From positions 1 through 26,362 of the forward strand of contig JAYMSP010002093.1 of NCBI GenBank assembly GCA_036897095.1: a stretch of 26,362 nt of DNA, given 5' to 3'. Numbering within the stretch: the first letter of the stretch is position 1; the number at the start of each line of letters is the position of its first letter. The notes below the pieces were generated by a model that saw only the letters and a program-made list of their open reading frames with translations, was not told the DNA's origin and ran no database searches. A program made the translations under genes and the position numbers. Positions 1 through 10,769 of this stretch are shown here, piece after piece. The stretch comes from Plantago elongata. Lineage: Eukaryota > Streptophyta > Magnoliopsida > Lamiales > Plantaginaceae.

Positions 1-544
1 AATTTCTAAGATCGTCTATTGACTTCATTTTTGAATCTCTCTATTGCACTTAAGAGTTGGGGGTGTTGACTTCTCATATTGCAATAAAAGGTTGTGAAGA
101 GTTGTTGCTGCTTGCAATGCTTCTTTTTTAATGCTCGGCTCCAACGCTATTGAACATCCTCAACTTCGTCACCGATCGAATTGTGAATAATGTCCGTCAC
201 AATTTCTTAAATACATTGAACCTTGTAACATTTATGATTTTCACCAGAATAATAGAGCAAATTCATGTTGAACTTGAATTTAAGGTCATACGTAAAAAAA
301 ATTTAAATTAATAAAAAATTACTTTATTGATATAATAATATCTTACTAAATTAAATAAATATATCTGTCCCAACATTACTAATTTATGAAGGTTTTACTA
401 TAATTATTTGTAAAATGCTTGCAACATTATAAAGTAGTAGAAAATCAATATACAATAATAGAAGTTGATTTTGGTAATAATCACTACTCCGGCGACGCTC
501 CACATTAAAAGCTCGCCTTCATAAGTAAATTGATAGTTTTAGTA

Positions 545-720
545 AGGATCGGTTCTGACTAGGGCTGAATTGATGGACTAGACCCGAATTTTACCCTGAC
601 CTGGATCCATACCGGACCATTCTTTTCGGTCCGGGTCTTAGATCTAGTTTTGCCAAAAAAAATTGGTTTCAGTTTGGGTCGAGCCAAAACCCGAAAAATT
701 TCGGTCTAACCTGAAAAAAC
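545..720. repeat. Degenerate GGGTC/CCCGA-rich repeat, copy 1
   Basis: The stretch is built from imperfect GACCC, CCCGA and GGTCC words with no reading frame. A second block of the same kind lies at 2310-2480, and both contain the words GACCCGAATTTTACC preceded by GGACT. Sequence of this texture is common intergenic repeat material in dicots. It may be a decayed transposon end, but no family can be named. Confidence 0.45.
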
Positions 721-1220
721 TCGGACAAAGTGAAAAGAATATAATACTCCCTCCGTCCACATTTCGTTGTTTGTCCCAAATTTAATTATACATTTTTAAT
801 TAATAGAAAATCTCTCTTACTTTATTAACTATTTGTACTTACTTTATTCATTCTCTTTACTAGTTCCCCCGTCCCGAAAATAGCTTTCCATTTGCTTTAC
901 CGGTGAATGAAATAAGAAAATTAATTGACTTTAATAGAAAAATAATAAATAATGAACACAAATTGTTAGTGGATATTTTGTTTTTGGAACGAGAATATTA
1001 TCAAACTCCAAAAATAATACAAAACGGGAGGCAACCAAAGGATCCAACCTCAAGTACTCGAGAAATACTATAAACTCTAAGGCATCAAAAGACTCCAAAC
1101 AGGGTGTCGAAGCCGAGATACCATTCAAGCTCTAATGATAACTACATTGATAATTTGTTGTGCTATGGAGATTTACCCATCATTATTACCAAAACAAAGT
1201 TTGTTTTTTGCTTCACTACT

Positions 1221-1640
1221 TCATAAATGGTTTTTAGAAAGGCCACCCTCAGTAGAAGTGTTCTCCAAATTTTGCCCTTGATGCATGTGCCTTAGGACCC
1301 AGCGTAGTTCTGTAGGCCATTCACCCGGAGTATGTTGGTATCCCAACCATCGCAAATACATCAATACAGATAAGGCTTGTACCCGTACAACAAAAAAGCA
1401 AGTGGTCTCGGGACTCATCATTTGCGCAGAAGCAGAAGCTGACTGAAGTAGCCGATCCTTGGTTCCTAGACGGATGTGGCATACCAGCCAGCCCATCAGG
1501 TGTACCCTCAGTTGTGAGATAGTCCCAAATATTGTAGAGCCTTCCATTCAATATCCGGTCTCTCAACTTGCAATACTTTATACATCGTGTCGATTTTGAA
1601 CTTTGGCATTATCTGCAGCAACCCAAGAGCTATTATTTGT
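1221..1640 (-). pseudogene. LINE ORF2 remnant, zinc-binding (zf-RVT) region
   Basis: Read on the minus strand across two frames, this gives the conserved plant LINE region downstream of reverse transcriptase. The landmarks are a W-K-A-L start near 1540, R-L-x-T-K-D-R-L-L near 1450-1475, then CFCANDESRDHLLFCC near 1385-1430, and a tryptophan-rich tail near 1270-1310. The pattern of paired cysteines, E-S-x-D-H and a following cysteine is the zf-RVT signature. There are at least two frameshifts and several stops, and no RT core is attached, so it is an old 3' fragment. Its orientation is opposite to the large LINE at 2640 and it lies inside the MITE-like bracket. Confidence 0.65.
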
Positions 1641-1682
1641 TATCAAAGATCTAATCTTGAGGATACCCTTCATGATCCATGA

Positions 1683-1768
1683 ACTAGATAGTGGAGCCGG
1701 GGATGAGAGGATTTGATCCCGTGACAAGTAGTAGGCATGAATCCACTTGACCATAGGCTATCTTGCTA
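1683..1768 (-). repeat. Possible tRNA-derived SINE head
   Basis: On the minus strand there is a pol III A-box-like word TGGTCAAGTGGA followed about 30 bases later by a B-box-like GGGATCAAATCC. This is the spacing of a tRNA-derived promoter. The B box departs from GGTTCGANTCC and no tail or target duplication was found, so the call is tentative. Confidence 0.35.
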
Positions 1769-2309
1769 AAGATATAAAAAATGTTTGTGTGGATTGTTAA
1801 AGGGAAAAGTAGGCTATTAATAAAATGAAGAAAGAATAGAGAATAAAGAATAATGAATAAATAAAATAGAGATAGTGGGTTGGTAAAGTTAAGTGGGGTA
1901 TTACCAAAAATGAATGACAAGATGCTTCTTGGGTATGATTAAAATGACAAAATGGGAAGCTTGTCATTGGACGGAGGAAGTACTTTATTTCGTCTCCTAT
2001 TTTATTCACTTTATTCGTCAAACTTGTGTCTGGCCACGTGAGTCACTGAATTGGGACGGATAAAGTATCTTTCAATTTACCCAAATCCAAATGAGACTAT
2101 TAGTATAGTTGTACCTCAAATTTGAAATGAAACTTGATGTGCCTGTGCTAGTGACTAGATACTTGATAGTGTTGCTTAGGTGTAATCAACTTAATGATGT
2201 TGTTTAACTTCATGCAGATTAATTGTTTGCTTCTGATATTTATTGTTTAATACTATAATTTGTAACTAATTATAAAATTAGGCCACCTTTTATTTTTATT
2301 TTGCAATTA

Positions 2310-2480
2310 ACACTCAACTGGGTCAAAACGGCAGTTTAAGCTGGACTGACCCGAATTTTACCATATCAGTCTGGGTGTCGGGTCGATAAAGTGGGAACCG
2401 TTATCTACCGGCTTATTTTTCGGATCATATCATTTCGGGTTCGGTCTGGCTCGGTGTTCTGCCCTAGTTTTGACCACTGA
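2310..2480. repeat. Degenerate GGGTC/CCCGA-rich repeat, copy 2
   Basis: This has the same composition and shared core words as the block at 545-720, in direct orientation. It runs straight into the 94-bp tandem duplication. No coding potential is seen. Confidence 0.4.
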
Positions 2481-2622
2481 CTGTGTAAGCACGTACAATG
2501 ACCTAAAGTTCTATCTTATTATGTTTTGAACATTTTATTCTGGCTCGATGTTCAACGCTAGTTCTGACCACTGACTGTGCAAAAGCATGTAAAATGACCT
2601 AAAGTTCTATCTTATTATGTTT
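2445..2622. repeat. Imperfect tandem duplication, period about 94 bp
   Basis: Unit 1 (2445-2538) and unit 2 (2539-2622) both begin TCTGGCTCG. Both carry GACCACTGACTGTG and end with the same ACCTAAAGTTCTATCTTATT stretch. They differ by a few substitutions and small indels. The second unit ends only about 20 bases before LINE homology begins. Confidence 0.75.
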
Positions 2623-2639
2623 AAATCTGTAACATGTGG

Positions 2640-3843
2640 TGTTCTCTCTAAAACCTTACTCAGCTGCAGGACGTGATGGATTTTCAGCTATGTGTCTTCA
2701 AACTTGTGGGGACTTTATGCAATATGATCTTTTCGTTGCAGTTCTGGATTATTTCAATGGTGCATAAATACCCAAAATATTTGCTCAGACACTGATAGCT
2801 CTTATCCCTAAGAAAGAAGATCATGTTGCATGGCCTAACTATAGATCCATCAGTCTATGCTGTAATGTTCAGAAACTTATCTCAAAGTTTATCATTGACA
2901 AGCTAGCAACTTTCTTGCCTATGTTGATATCTAAGAATCAGAGTGGCTTCTTGAAAGATAAAGCCATTTCTGACAATATTCTATTAGCTCAGGAAATGGC
3001 ATTAGCTATTGATAAGAGAATCAGAGGTTCGAATGTGTCATCAAGCTAGACTTAATAAAGGCATATGCCAGGGTTAATTGGGAGTTTCTTTTTAATATGC
3101 TAGTTGGCTTTGGTTTTAGTCGTATGAGCATTTCCTTATTCAGAAGAATAGTCACTAGTTGCTACTATAGAATTTTAGTGAATGGTGAATCAAGTTGTTT
3201 CATATCAGCTTCACAAGGCCTAAGGCAAGGTGATCCTTTAACACCTGCACTATATATACTGATGAATGAATATTTATCAAAAGGGCTGAATTAATTTTTT
3301 TCTCAACATCCAGTATGATATATCATGTGCCAAAAGGTATAAAGATTACACACCTTGCTCATGCAGATGATTGCATCCTATTTTGCAATGGACAAAAGAG
3401 TATCAATAAGATAAAAGACTTTCTAGCTCAATATGAACAAACTTCTCGACAAGGATCAATATACAAAGAGATGACTTTTTGCAGGAAAATTGGCAAATCA
3501 TACTTCTCTGGCTACTCAACTGAATATGAGTGCTATGGTGTTCACATTTGTATATCTAGGAGCACCTATTAGCAAGGGGAGGAAAAAAAATAGCATTTGA
3601 TGCAATGATTTGCAAAATCAGAAAGAAACTTACTGGATGAATCTGAATTTTCTATCACAGGGTAGCAAGTTATCCTTAATCAAAAGTGTACTGAGTGTTG
3701 TTCCTATATATATCATTCAAGTAGTGTAACCCCCCAAATATGTCATTCATGAAATAGAAGACATATTTGCAAGGTTCTCATGGGGATCAACTGGAGCAAA
3801 AAGGAAAATATGCTCGTATAGAACGGAAAATACATATTTGCTA
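2640..3843 (+). pseudogene. LINE (L1-type) reverse transcriptase, 5'-truncated and decayed
   Basis: Translation across frames gives the plant LINE ORF2 reverse transcriptase blocks in order. They are A-G-R-D-G-F-S (about 2665-2690), LIPKKED (2805), the Y-R-S-I-S-L-C block (2840), NQSGFLKD (2937), DNILLAQE (2975), a K-x-D-L-x-K-A-Y-A-R-V block (3045), GLRQGDPLTPALY (3220-3255) and the catalytic AHADDCILF (about 3358-3385). The downstream YLGAPISKG and LIKSVLSVVPIY blocks follow to 3725. The catalytic Asp pair is kept, but frameshifts near 3045 and 3300 and stops near 3050, 3292 and 3727 abolish translation. The endonuclease half of ORF2 is missing upstream, as is usual for 5'-truncated LINEs. 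Confidence 0.88.
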
Positions 3844-4857
3844 GGTTGGATTTCCCAATATCATCAGTACTAACTTGTTCTTTTTGTGGGACTATGATGA
3901 GGACAATTGCTTCATTTTTGAGTCCTTATTCACTCCAGATTGGTCTTATTGGGTATCTTTTGTTCTGTGGTTACCTAGTAGAGTCCTTTGGTCCTGTTGT
4001 TTATCTCTATGTGTTATAAAAGCCTATACTACTGAAAAAGGGCATGGTATATTTGCTTATCAGTCTAAGGAAAAGCAGCTGATATTGATAGGAACAAAAG
4101 AAATATATATTCCTGCAAAAGCCATTTTCGCTTTCAAAACCATCTCAGAAAAAGAAATGAAGCTAAGTAGAGAGAAAACTAGTAAGGAGGCTGGCTGCCA
4201 TTATTCTATTTTCTTCTGGTATCTTTTGTCTTGTTGGTTTCAGGCTATTGGTATTGGCTATCTTTGTGATTCTTATTCTAGCTTTCTTATCATAATCTGT
4301 GTGTATGGTTTTACTTCTGGTTGATTGGTATGGTCTGGGAGCCGGTTCGCTTTTCTTCTTTGATCCTTTTGGTTTGAAATTGTATTGCACTTGTAGTTTG
4401 CTCTACTAAAATCTATGGAGAACTCTCTTCACTTATCTCATTGTCTGTAAGATGTTGGTGTGGACTTGTTTGGAGACTGGTTTCAGAACTCTATGCCTTG
4501 CTTGGATTGTTCATTACTGGAGTGGTCATATGCACTACCCCTGTTCTTTCAATGTTTAGAGATCTTCACTTTATTGATTTTGTGGAAAAGTCTGGCTTCT
4601 TTGGCATTTGGCAGTTTCCTTTTACTGTGTCATCGATGGACGATGAGGTTCTTTAGGATTTTAGTATGATTCATATAATTGGCAATTATAACTGTAGTAA
4701 ACTTGTGTTGTCTAGTTGTTTTGTTAGATCTCAGTCTTTTTAGTAGTTCGACTTCGTGTAATCTCTTTCACATTCCTCTGTACACAGATTCCTACAAACC
4801 CTCATGATCGCTCTTCTTTTCCATTGATAAATATTCATAATTCCAAAAAAAAAAAAA
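3844..4857 (+). mobile_element. A-tailed insertion inside the LINE, probably a retrotransposed 3' end
   Basis: LINE homology stops near 3840 and resumes at 4858 with a W-V-N-V-C-Y-P-L-D-E-G-G-L block, which in plant LINEs follows directly after the block ending near 3840. The material between ends in a 13-base A tract (4845-4857). Its last 150 bases are T-rich and resemble a polyadenylated 3' UTR. A 149-codon open frame (3875-4324) is hydrophobic and unrecognised, and I do not call it a gene. The left edge and any target duplication could not be fixed. A second LINE's 3' end or a retrocopy of a host transcript are both possible. Confidence 0.55.
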
Positions 4858-5985
4858 TTGGGTCAATGTATGTTATCCTTTAGATGAAGGAGGTTTGTGA
4901 GTTAACAGATTGGAGGACATGGTTCAAGCATTCTCTTTCAAACTTTGGTTTATATTCAGAGAAAACAACTCCTTATGGTCAAAGTTCATGCATAGCAAAT
5001 ATCTTGCCAACTTGTGTGCTCATGTTATTATAAGCAAGGCTAGTGATTCTTTTTATTTTGAAGAGAATGATTAAAGTACATGAACAAGTACAAAGCACAT
5101 TAGTTGGAGAACATGCCCTGGTAATATGTTTTTTTCGTAGGATTCATGGTGTTATGCTTTTCAACCACAAGTTACTCTCTCCACTCTTACTACCTTTGAG
5201 ATAGATTGGAACTCTGTCATTTCTGATAGGCTGACTGGGGAGGGGCATTGGAATTTGGAGAAATTAAGAGATGTTTTTTCCTATTTCTGTTGCTATTAAA
5301 ATTTTTATGTCACCTGGTCTATCAGCTCCTAAGGCCATGAAAATGTGGAAAATCTTTGTGGATGGAAAATTCATTACTGCTTATGTCAAAAATCTCATTA
5401 GGGCTAAGAAACCCACATCTTCCTTGATGAAAGTGCTATGGAATGGTTAGGTTCATCCTACAATTTCTATTTTCCTATGAAAATCTCCGCAAAACTGGGT
5501 CCCTGTAGATGAAATCTTGCAAAAAAAGGGTTGACTCTAGTTTCTAGATGTCACTGCTGCAACAGTTGTGAATCTATTTCACATGTTCTTCTTCACAAAA
5601 AAGAAGTTAAGCTAGTTTGGGATTGGATTTCTAGCTTCTATAGAGTTCCTGCTCTTTCAAGTCATTCTCTCTTGGACATGATGGTAACTTGGAAAGGTTC
5701 TACAGATTATCTCATTTTTGGGCAAGTTAGGATACTAGGTCCTATGCTTATAGCATGGTTCTCTTGGAAGGCAAGAAATGAAGCATTATATGAGAATGTT
5801 CATATTAATGAAAAATCCATCATCCTTAAGGTTCTAACCTATATTAGAATGAGTAATTTATGGAATCAAATGCACATTTCTCAACGGAAAGGTGATAGGA
5901 ATGTGTCAGAAGTCTAGAATATCAATCTCAGGACAAATGTGCTCAAACCTATATTTTTCAATGGGAAAGACCAAGAAGAGGATGG
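4858..5985 (+). pseudogene. LINE ORF2 continued: post-RT region and zf-RVT domain
   Basis: The LINE frame continues after the A-tailed insert with the E-G-G-L, FKLWF, NNSLWSKFM and SKYL blocks (4875-5020). After a decayed stretch comes the zinc-binding domain: S-R-C-H-C-C at about 5546-5563, E-S-I-S-H at 5572, and V-W-D-W at 5618. A basic, tryptophan-rich tail (FSWKARNEA, about 5758-5785) follows. The 128-codon open stretch at 5531-5917 is the best preserved part. Stops near 4895, 5190, 5450 and 5917 break the protein. This domain normally links reverse transcriptase to RNase H in plant L1 elements, and the order here agrees. Confidence 0.8.
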
Positions 5986-6239
5986 GTGAAACTTAATTCT
6001 GATGCTTCAGTGCAACATAACATGAAGGTTTTTACCATAGGAGGCATTGTGAGAGATTTTGATGGTAGAATGGTGGCAGCCTATGGGAAAGTTTGCAGGA
6101 AAATGGATGTGTTTGAAGTTGAACTATGTGCAATTTTGGAAGGTTTAAAGCTATGTGTAGCGAAGAACTATCTCAATGTCATAGTGGAATTTGATGCTTC
6201 TTTTGTTATCTCTTTTCTTCTTTCTAGAACAGAGCATTT
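5986..6239 (+). pseudogene. LINE RNase H (RVT_3), N-terminal part, cut by the LTR element
   Basis: The frame 5986-6239 is open and encodes the first two thirds of a plant-type RNase H. It has K-L-N-S-D-A-S (catalytic Asp, about 5986-6010), GGIVRDFDG (about 6040-6063), E-V-E-L-C-A-I-L-E-G-L (catalytic Glu, about 6115-6145) and V-E-F-D-A-S (catalytic Asp, about 6184-6201). It stops being RNase H exactly where the retrotransposon LTR begins. The missing C-terminal third is found intact and in frame 15.3 kb away at 21504. An apparent extension of this frame to 6273 is LTR sequence. Confidence 0.88.
6235..6239. repeat. Target-site duplication CATTT, left copy
   Basis: CATTT directly abuts the left LTR and is repeated directly after the right LTR at 21499-21503. 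A 5-bp duplication is the normal length for Ty1-copia integration. The codons around it (His-Phe on the left, Phe-Gln-Leu on the right) show that it came from the LINE RNase H frame. Confidence 0.9.
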
Positions 6240-7686
6240 TGTTGGTCTAGATAACGGCAAAGGAAATAACTAGAGGAGGGGGGTGAATAGACCTTTAAAT
6301 TTTTTATCGATAAACAGTCTTTCTCAGGAACATGGAGGTTTCTGATACTTAGAGTGTGAGAGCAGAAGACTTTAAGTGATAGATAAACGTGATTGTGCTT
6401 AGTAGTAATAATGTGTGTATGTGTAATGCTGGAAAGGTAAGTACAATAAAGTAAATAAAACATCAGTTTATAGTGGTATCTGGAGGTGCCGTAATCCTCC
6501 AACTAATCCACTCAACCTGTTTGAGACCTAGATTTCACTAGAACAGATAATTGAGTTCACCTTACAATAAATCCTATTCTAAGATCCCTACAAACAAATG
6601 GTTCCCAATCAAATGTTCCCCCTGAGATTTTCCCTAGCTCCTTAAGCCAAGTACTTCCTGTACTAAGGATAACCTTGGAGCTTTTCGTTGATCTCCCAAC
6701 CCAAGTACTTCATGTACTCCACGCCTAGTTGGTGTTGGTTATAAATTGATTGTCAGGTAAGCTTCTCTTACAACTTTTCAGCTATGTTTTCAGAGAGCTT
6801 GAAGAGATTGCACTACTTAATATACTTATTCAGTATATTGTAGGTTCTCCTTTCTGACCCAAGAAATTGGTATCCATTCTGGAGGATGACCTTTAGAAAG
6901 GGTATCTGAAAGTTCAACTCTTTCACGAATAACAATCTCTTGTTATAGGTTCAGGACACTTAGAACTACTAGTGATTCTTCGAGCATGTTAGTCGCAACA
7001 GTAAGCTTGGAGAATGGTAGTAAGAATGCTTGAGAGAATACTTGCTTGATATGTAGATATGAGCGTAGTTCGTATGTGTATTTCTCAGCTTCTAAGTGGT
7101 GATATATATAGATGAATTTTGGAGTCGTTCGAATAGTATCCGTTAGACCTTCTCAGTATTCAATATGTTGATATCCCTAAATAAGTACTCAGAAGTCCCA
7201 TTCTTATTTTTTACAGAGGACTATGCATTGATCGACTTTTCAGCCGGTGTAATTAATGCTATATACTATTTCTTGTCATGTAGTCTCAATGAACACATGA
7301 GCCTTTCTGAAAGCTAGCATGCTCCTTGACTCGATGATGTCATATGTTCAGAGATATGGTGTGTGCAATATTTACACTACACAATATGATTTCTGAACAT
7401 AGTCTATCTAAGGAGACTAACCCTTATGTCTTCATCAAACTTGTGCAATCTTCAGTCTTCAAATCTTCGATTGAAATCTATTTCTAGGATCCTTCATCAT
7501 GGCCTTCTTAAAATATAAAATTACATTAAGAGACCTAATAATCCTATTACAAGTTTAACTAGACTAACATACTAAGTGATTTCTTCTTTTACAATGTTCA
7601 AGTGAACCAATAGTACTAGTCACCTTTATGTACTTAAGATAAGTCATACGGTGATTGATCAAAAATACTAACAGATTTTCTTAACA
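6240..7686 (-). repeat. 3' LTR of the Ty1-copia element
   Basis: On the minus strand this starts TGTTAAG at 7686, next to the polypurine tract, and ends ACCAACA at 6240 next to the duplication CATTT. It is colinear with 20042-21498. A TATA-like run CTATATATATC lies at about 7101-7112, and the same site in the other LTR reads CTATAAATATC. The first ends considered (7673 and 21485) were moved out 13 bases because only then do the flanks share a target duplication and the PPT abut the LTR. Confidence 0.92.
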
Positions 7687-7702
7687 AATTTCCCCCTTTT
7701 TT
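7687..7702 (-). other. Polypurine tract (second-strand primer)
   Basis: The minus strand reads six A, five G, then AAATT, ending directly at the TG of the 3' LTR. The RNase H-resistant purine run in this position primes plus-strand DNA synthesis during reverse transcription. Confidence 0.85.
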
Positions 7703-8073
7703 GATCAGTCAACCATGACTATCTTAAAGTCCTATTGTAAACATGGAAGTGAGAATAATCCACCACTTAATTATTTCAAATGATATTCAATCAGATACAT
7801 TAAGTGCAGAAAGTAAACATCAACCAAATCACAAGGAGTGATATTTGCTGACAAGTTATCTTTTATAGAAGGTTTTTAAGTAAATTAGGACAACATGAGA
7901 AACCAAGCTCCAAGAAAACATCCTAACATACTAGTCTTCAAGTCTTCAAAAATAACTTAGGTTCAGAAACCTCAAGTTCTTCAGTAGCTTTCTGGATCAA
8001 TGGGTGTCAACCCTCCTGCGGTCTCCAGCATATCAATAGAGTAACCTTCTGACATAGAGCTCTGTCTTTCTGG
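7703..8073. other. Untranslated stretch between extra region and polypurine tract
   Basis: These 371 bases lie between the stop of the extra reading region and the polypurine tract. They are AT-rich with stops in all frames, and I see no repeat or structural signal. Confidence 0.6.
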
Positions 8074-10683
8074 CTAGCTCACAAACTTCCTTGTAAGTTT
8101 GGCAGGGTCTTTGTTAGATTCAACAAAGTTCTTGACCCAAAGGTATTTACCCCATACCCATGCATGGTGTACCTTCAGCAGTGACAACTGATGATACTTG
8201 CGAATTTCCTCCAAGTATACAATGTCATCCAGGTATTGTTCCTTCGTCATATAAAATGATTCATAAGGTTCAACTCCTGGTCTTATGTGTTTGCTGAGAG
8301 TACAATCTAATTTTCTGACCTTGTGTATCTCATCAGGCTTGGGATAAGGACAAATGAAATCCAATGACTTTTTCAAATCCTTAGTCCTAACATAAACCTC
8401 AAAATTAAGCCACTGTAGCAGTGTAGGCTTGTTGGTTCTCCATGCCATCATTTGATTGTAGATAGGTTCTGGAAATTTCTTGTTAAGTAGCAAATGTTGT
8501 AGCTCAAGTATCCAGTAACCATTCTGAAGATGTATGCATCTATAGGCTGATTGGCTGTCATTAGTCTTGACATAATCAATCTGGACAGCAGCTGGTCTTT
8601 CTTGTTCTTTCTCTTGAATTCTACCAAAATGTAAGTCCCTGTGCCATATTATGTTCAGAACTCCAGTTTCTACTTGCTTTATGGGGGTTGCTGGAAGATC
8701 CACCTTGGATCGACTTGGTATTCCAGAAGGATTTCTGGGAGAGATTGGATTAGCAGCAAGTGGCCGTTCAGGTAGGCTATCCACTTTCCTTCTCTTGTGA
8801 AGTGGATGCTCATCTATGTCAGTATCATCATCATCATTGAAGTCTTTAATTGGATATCTACATGTTTCTTGACCTTGGAATTCTCCTTCATCCTTTTCTT
8901 CTTCTTCAGAAGGCTTATCTCCTTTCGTTATAACAAGGGCCTTGGAACCCCTAGTTACTATACTTTTAAGAGTCATTGATGTTCTAACTTTGGTATCTGG
9001 AACCACGAGTTCTTCAGAAGGTGTGTCCTTATCTGGAACATGACTTATGGAGGGAGGTAATTGTTTTCTCTACCTTCCTCTACCTCTCTGGGCTGATTCT
9101 CTTCACCCATAGTCATGAGTGACTGACTCAAACTTACGTAAGAATGAGAAAGTGTCTAAAAGTTCTTCTGTAGATTGTTGTGAACTTGGACAAGCTTCTG
9201 GACTTCGTTCCTGGGCTCTTAATTTTCTATAAGGAGTACCTGCTCCTTTTGGTTCAGCTCTTCTAGTGGATGTGATAGCCTCTGCTTTCTAAGTAGCATA
9301 GTATGCTTCCTCAAGCGACTTATTGGCATTTTTGCAATCTTCATCCCGGACCATGCCTAGATCTTTCTGAGACAATGCAATGCTAGTGGCTATGTGTTGT
9401 AAGAGCTTAGCTATCAGCTTAAGGTTAGATGGTACAGATGAAAGTACTTGAGAATCTTCAATAACTAGCTCAGATCGCAGCTTAGCAAACACAGTACTTC
9501 GTCCAAGAAATTCTCTATCTCTGGAAGTAACGGCTGGTGATGAGAAGATGGGTGGAGCAAGAAATTCTCTCTTGTAATGGGAGAGAAGAAGTGCATCCTC
9601 TTTTGGAGCCATAACCTGTGTCTCAGCATCATCAGTGCTCACAAGGATGTGTTCATTGTGGTCGAACTCAGCAACCATTTTACCTTTACCTTTGGTGTTG
9701 TCTTTCTGAGATGATGGAATGATAGGTCTATCTGATGCAGCCTTAGCATCATGCTCTGAATTATATGTCACCAGAGTGTCCAACTCTACAGCAGTGGCAT
9801 CGATAATATTCTTAAGTTGTAGCTTTCCATCAAGAAGTGTCTTCTCCTTGGCATGCTCTGCCTCAATCATCAGCAATTGGGCTTCCTTAGCTTCAATCGG
9901 AGATTGATACTCTTTACTGAGCTTCTTTCTTATTTCAACAATTCCTTGAGTCTTGTGACTCTGGAATCAACAGCCTTAAGTTCTTCAGATGGGTCAGCTT
10001 GTTGATTTTAATCGTTTGAGTTCTGTTGCTCTTGTTGGTCAGCTGGAGGTGGTGATTTCTATGATGATGGTGGGTCTCTCGGAGTAGAGTCTTGAGCAGG
10101 TGGAGTCCCTGTTCCGGCATTTCCTTATGCCATTCCACCAAACCCTGGTGATGGAATATCATCATCTTCATCATTAGAAGTATTGTTGTTATCACCGCCT
10201 TCTGGATGTTCAGGAGAGGAATCTTCATTGTTCTTATCAGTTTCTTCCTCTTCATCTGAAACCAGGTTGATGATAGTGGGAAGTGTAATCTATTGCATGT
10301 TTACTTCCTCTTGTACAGAGGGATAAACTCTGAGTGTTTTGGGACAATGTAGGATTATGTTCCATCTGCCTTTTGGTCTCTTCATCAACAGCATTGAAGG
10401 CATCCATCAGCTTCTTTCCAACATCATATGTGAAGTCGTCATGCATCAACATATAGTGAGAGAAATCCTCCACATGAAACATAGCATGGACGTAATTCTC
10501 CAGATCAAAGGCTCTATCCCTTCTATCTTTGTGGTCAATCACCTTGGCAAGCTTCGTTAGATCAACCTTTCTGAGCTTTTGCCATTGCCTAAAGCATTTA
10601 ACAGGACGTTTCATGGTGATTGTCTGGAAAATATTCAATAGATCAAGTGGGGCTTCCATGTCAATCACTGGTATCTCTTGAGC
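8074..10683 (-). pseudogene. Extra region, last exon: acidic, NLS-bearing C-terminal part
   Basis: This exon opens at 10683 after a CTTTCTTTCAG acceptor and stays open to 10252. The frame can then be followed, through three TAA/TAG stops at CAA/CAG-like positions between 10130 and 9935 and a small shift near 9900, into open stretches at 9289-9876 and 8074-9006. The protein is charged: acidic, Q/P-rich tracts near 10100-10240, an E/D-rich tract near 8810-8920, and a basic H-K-R-R-K-V cluster near 8790 like a classical nuclear localisation signal. The final 170 residues are W/Y-rich (about 8085-8600) and look globular. I recognise no catalytic motif. Position after pol matches Sirevirus env-like ORFs, but no convincing signal peptide or fusion feature is visible, so env is not supported. 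Confidence 0.6.
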
Positions 10684-10769
10684 CTGAAAGAAAGGTTTCA
10701 AGTTAGTTTTGTTCAAACTTACTTGTGATTATCTGAGAATCAAAGAATTCTAAGTGTATCTGAGCATAC
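10684..10769 (-). other. Predicted intron A of the extra region (86 bp)
   Basis: The donor is GTATGC at 10769 and the acceptor CTTTCTTTCAG ends at 10684, with a T-rich run before the AG. It is phase 0. The codon before the donor is TAG, but a C-to-T change from CAG would explain it and would also restore the usual CAG|GT exon end. Confidence 0.6.

Larger units (their letters stand above)
747..1980. mobile_element. MITE-like (Stowaway-type) inverted ends bracketing about 1.2 kb
   Basis: CTCCCTCCGTCC at 747-758 is matched in reverse complement by GGACGGAGGAAG at 1969-1980 (11 of 12 positions). Each is flanked on the outside by TA (745-746 and 1981-1982). These are the hallmarks of Stowaway MITEs: a CTCCCTCCGTCC terminus and a TA target duplication. 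The subterminal DNA is AT-rich with TTTATTCATT-like words on the left and their complements on the right. At 1.2 kb the span is far longer than a normal Stowaway of about 250 bp. A second, poorer pair of ends (863-875 and 2051-2062) crosses it. This is best read as two overlapping or nested MITEs that have swallowed other repeats. Confidence 0.5.

Noticed and set aside
1221-1547. A 108-codon minus-strand frame as a host gene
   Set aside because: Residues match the LINE zinc-binding region when the two overlapping frames are read together.
3875-4324. A 149-codon open frame as a gene
   Set aside because: It is inside an A-tailed insert, with no recognised domain, no splice or promoter context and low-complexity codons.
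6240-7673. LTR ends at ...CTAACA (7673 and 21485)
   Set aside because: These ends also give a TG start on the minus strand, but leave no matching target duplication and leave the polypurine tract 13 bases away. Moving to 7686 and 21498 gives CATTT on both sides.
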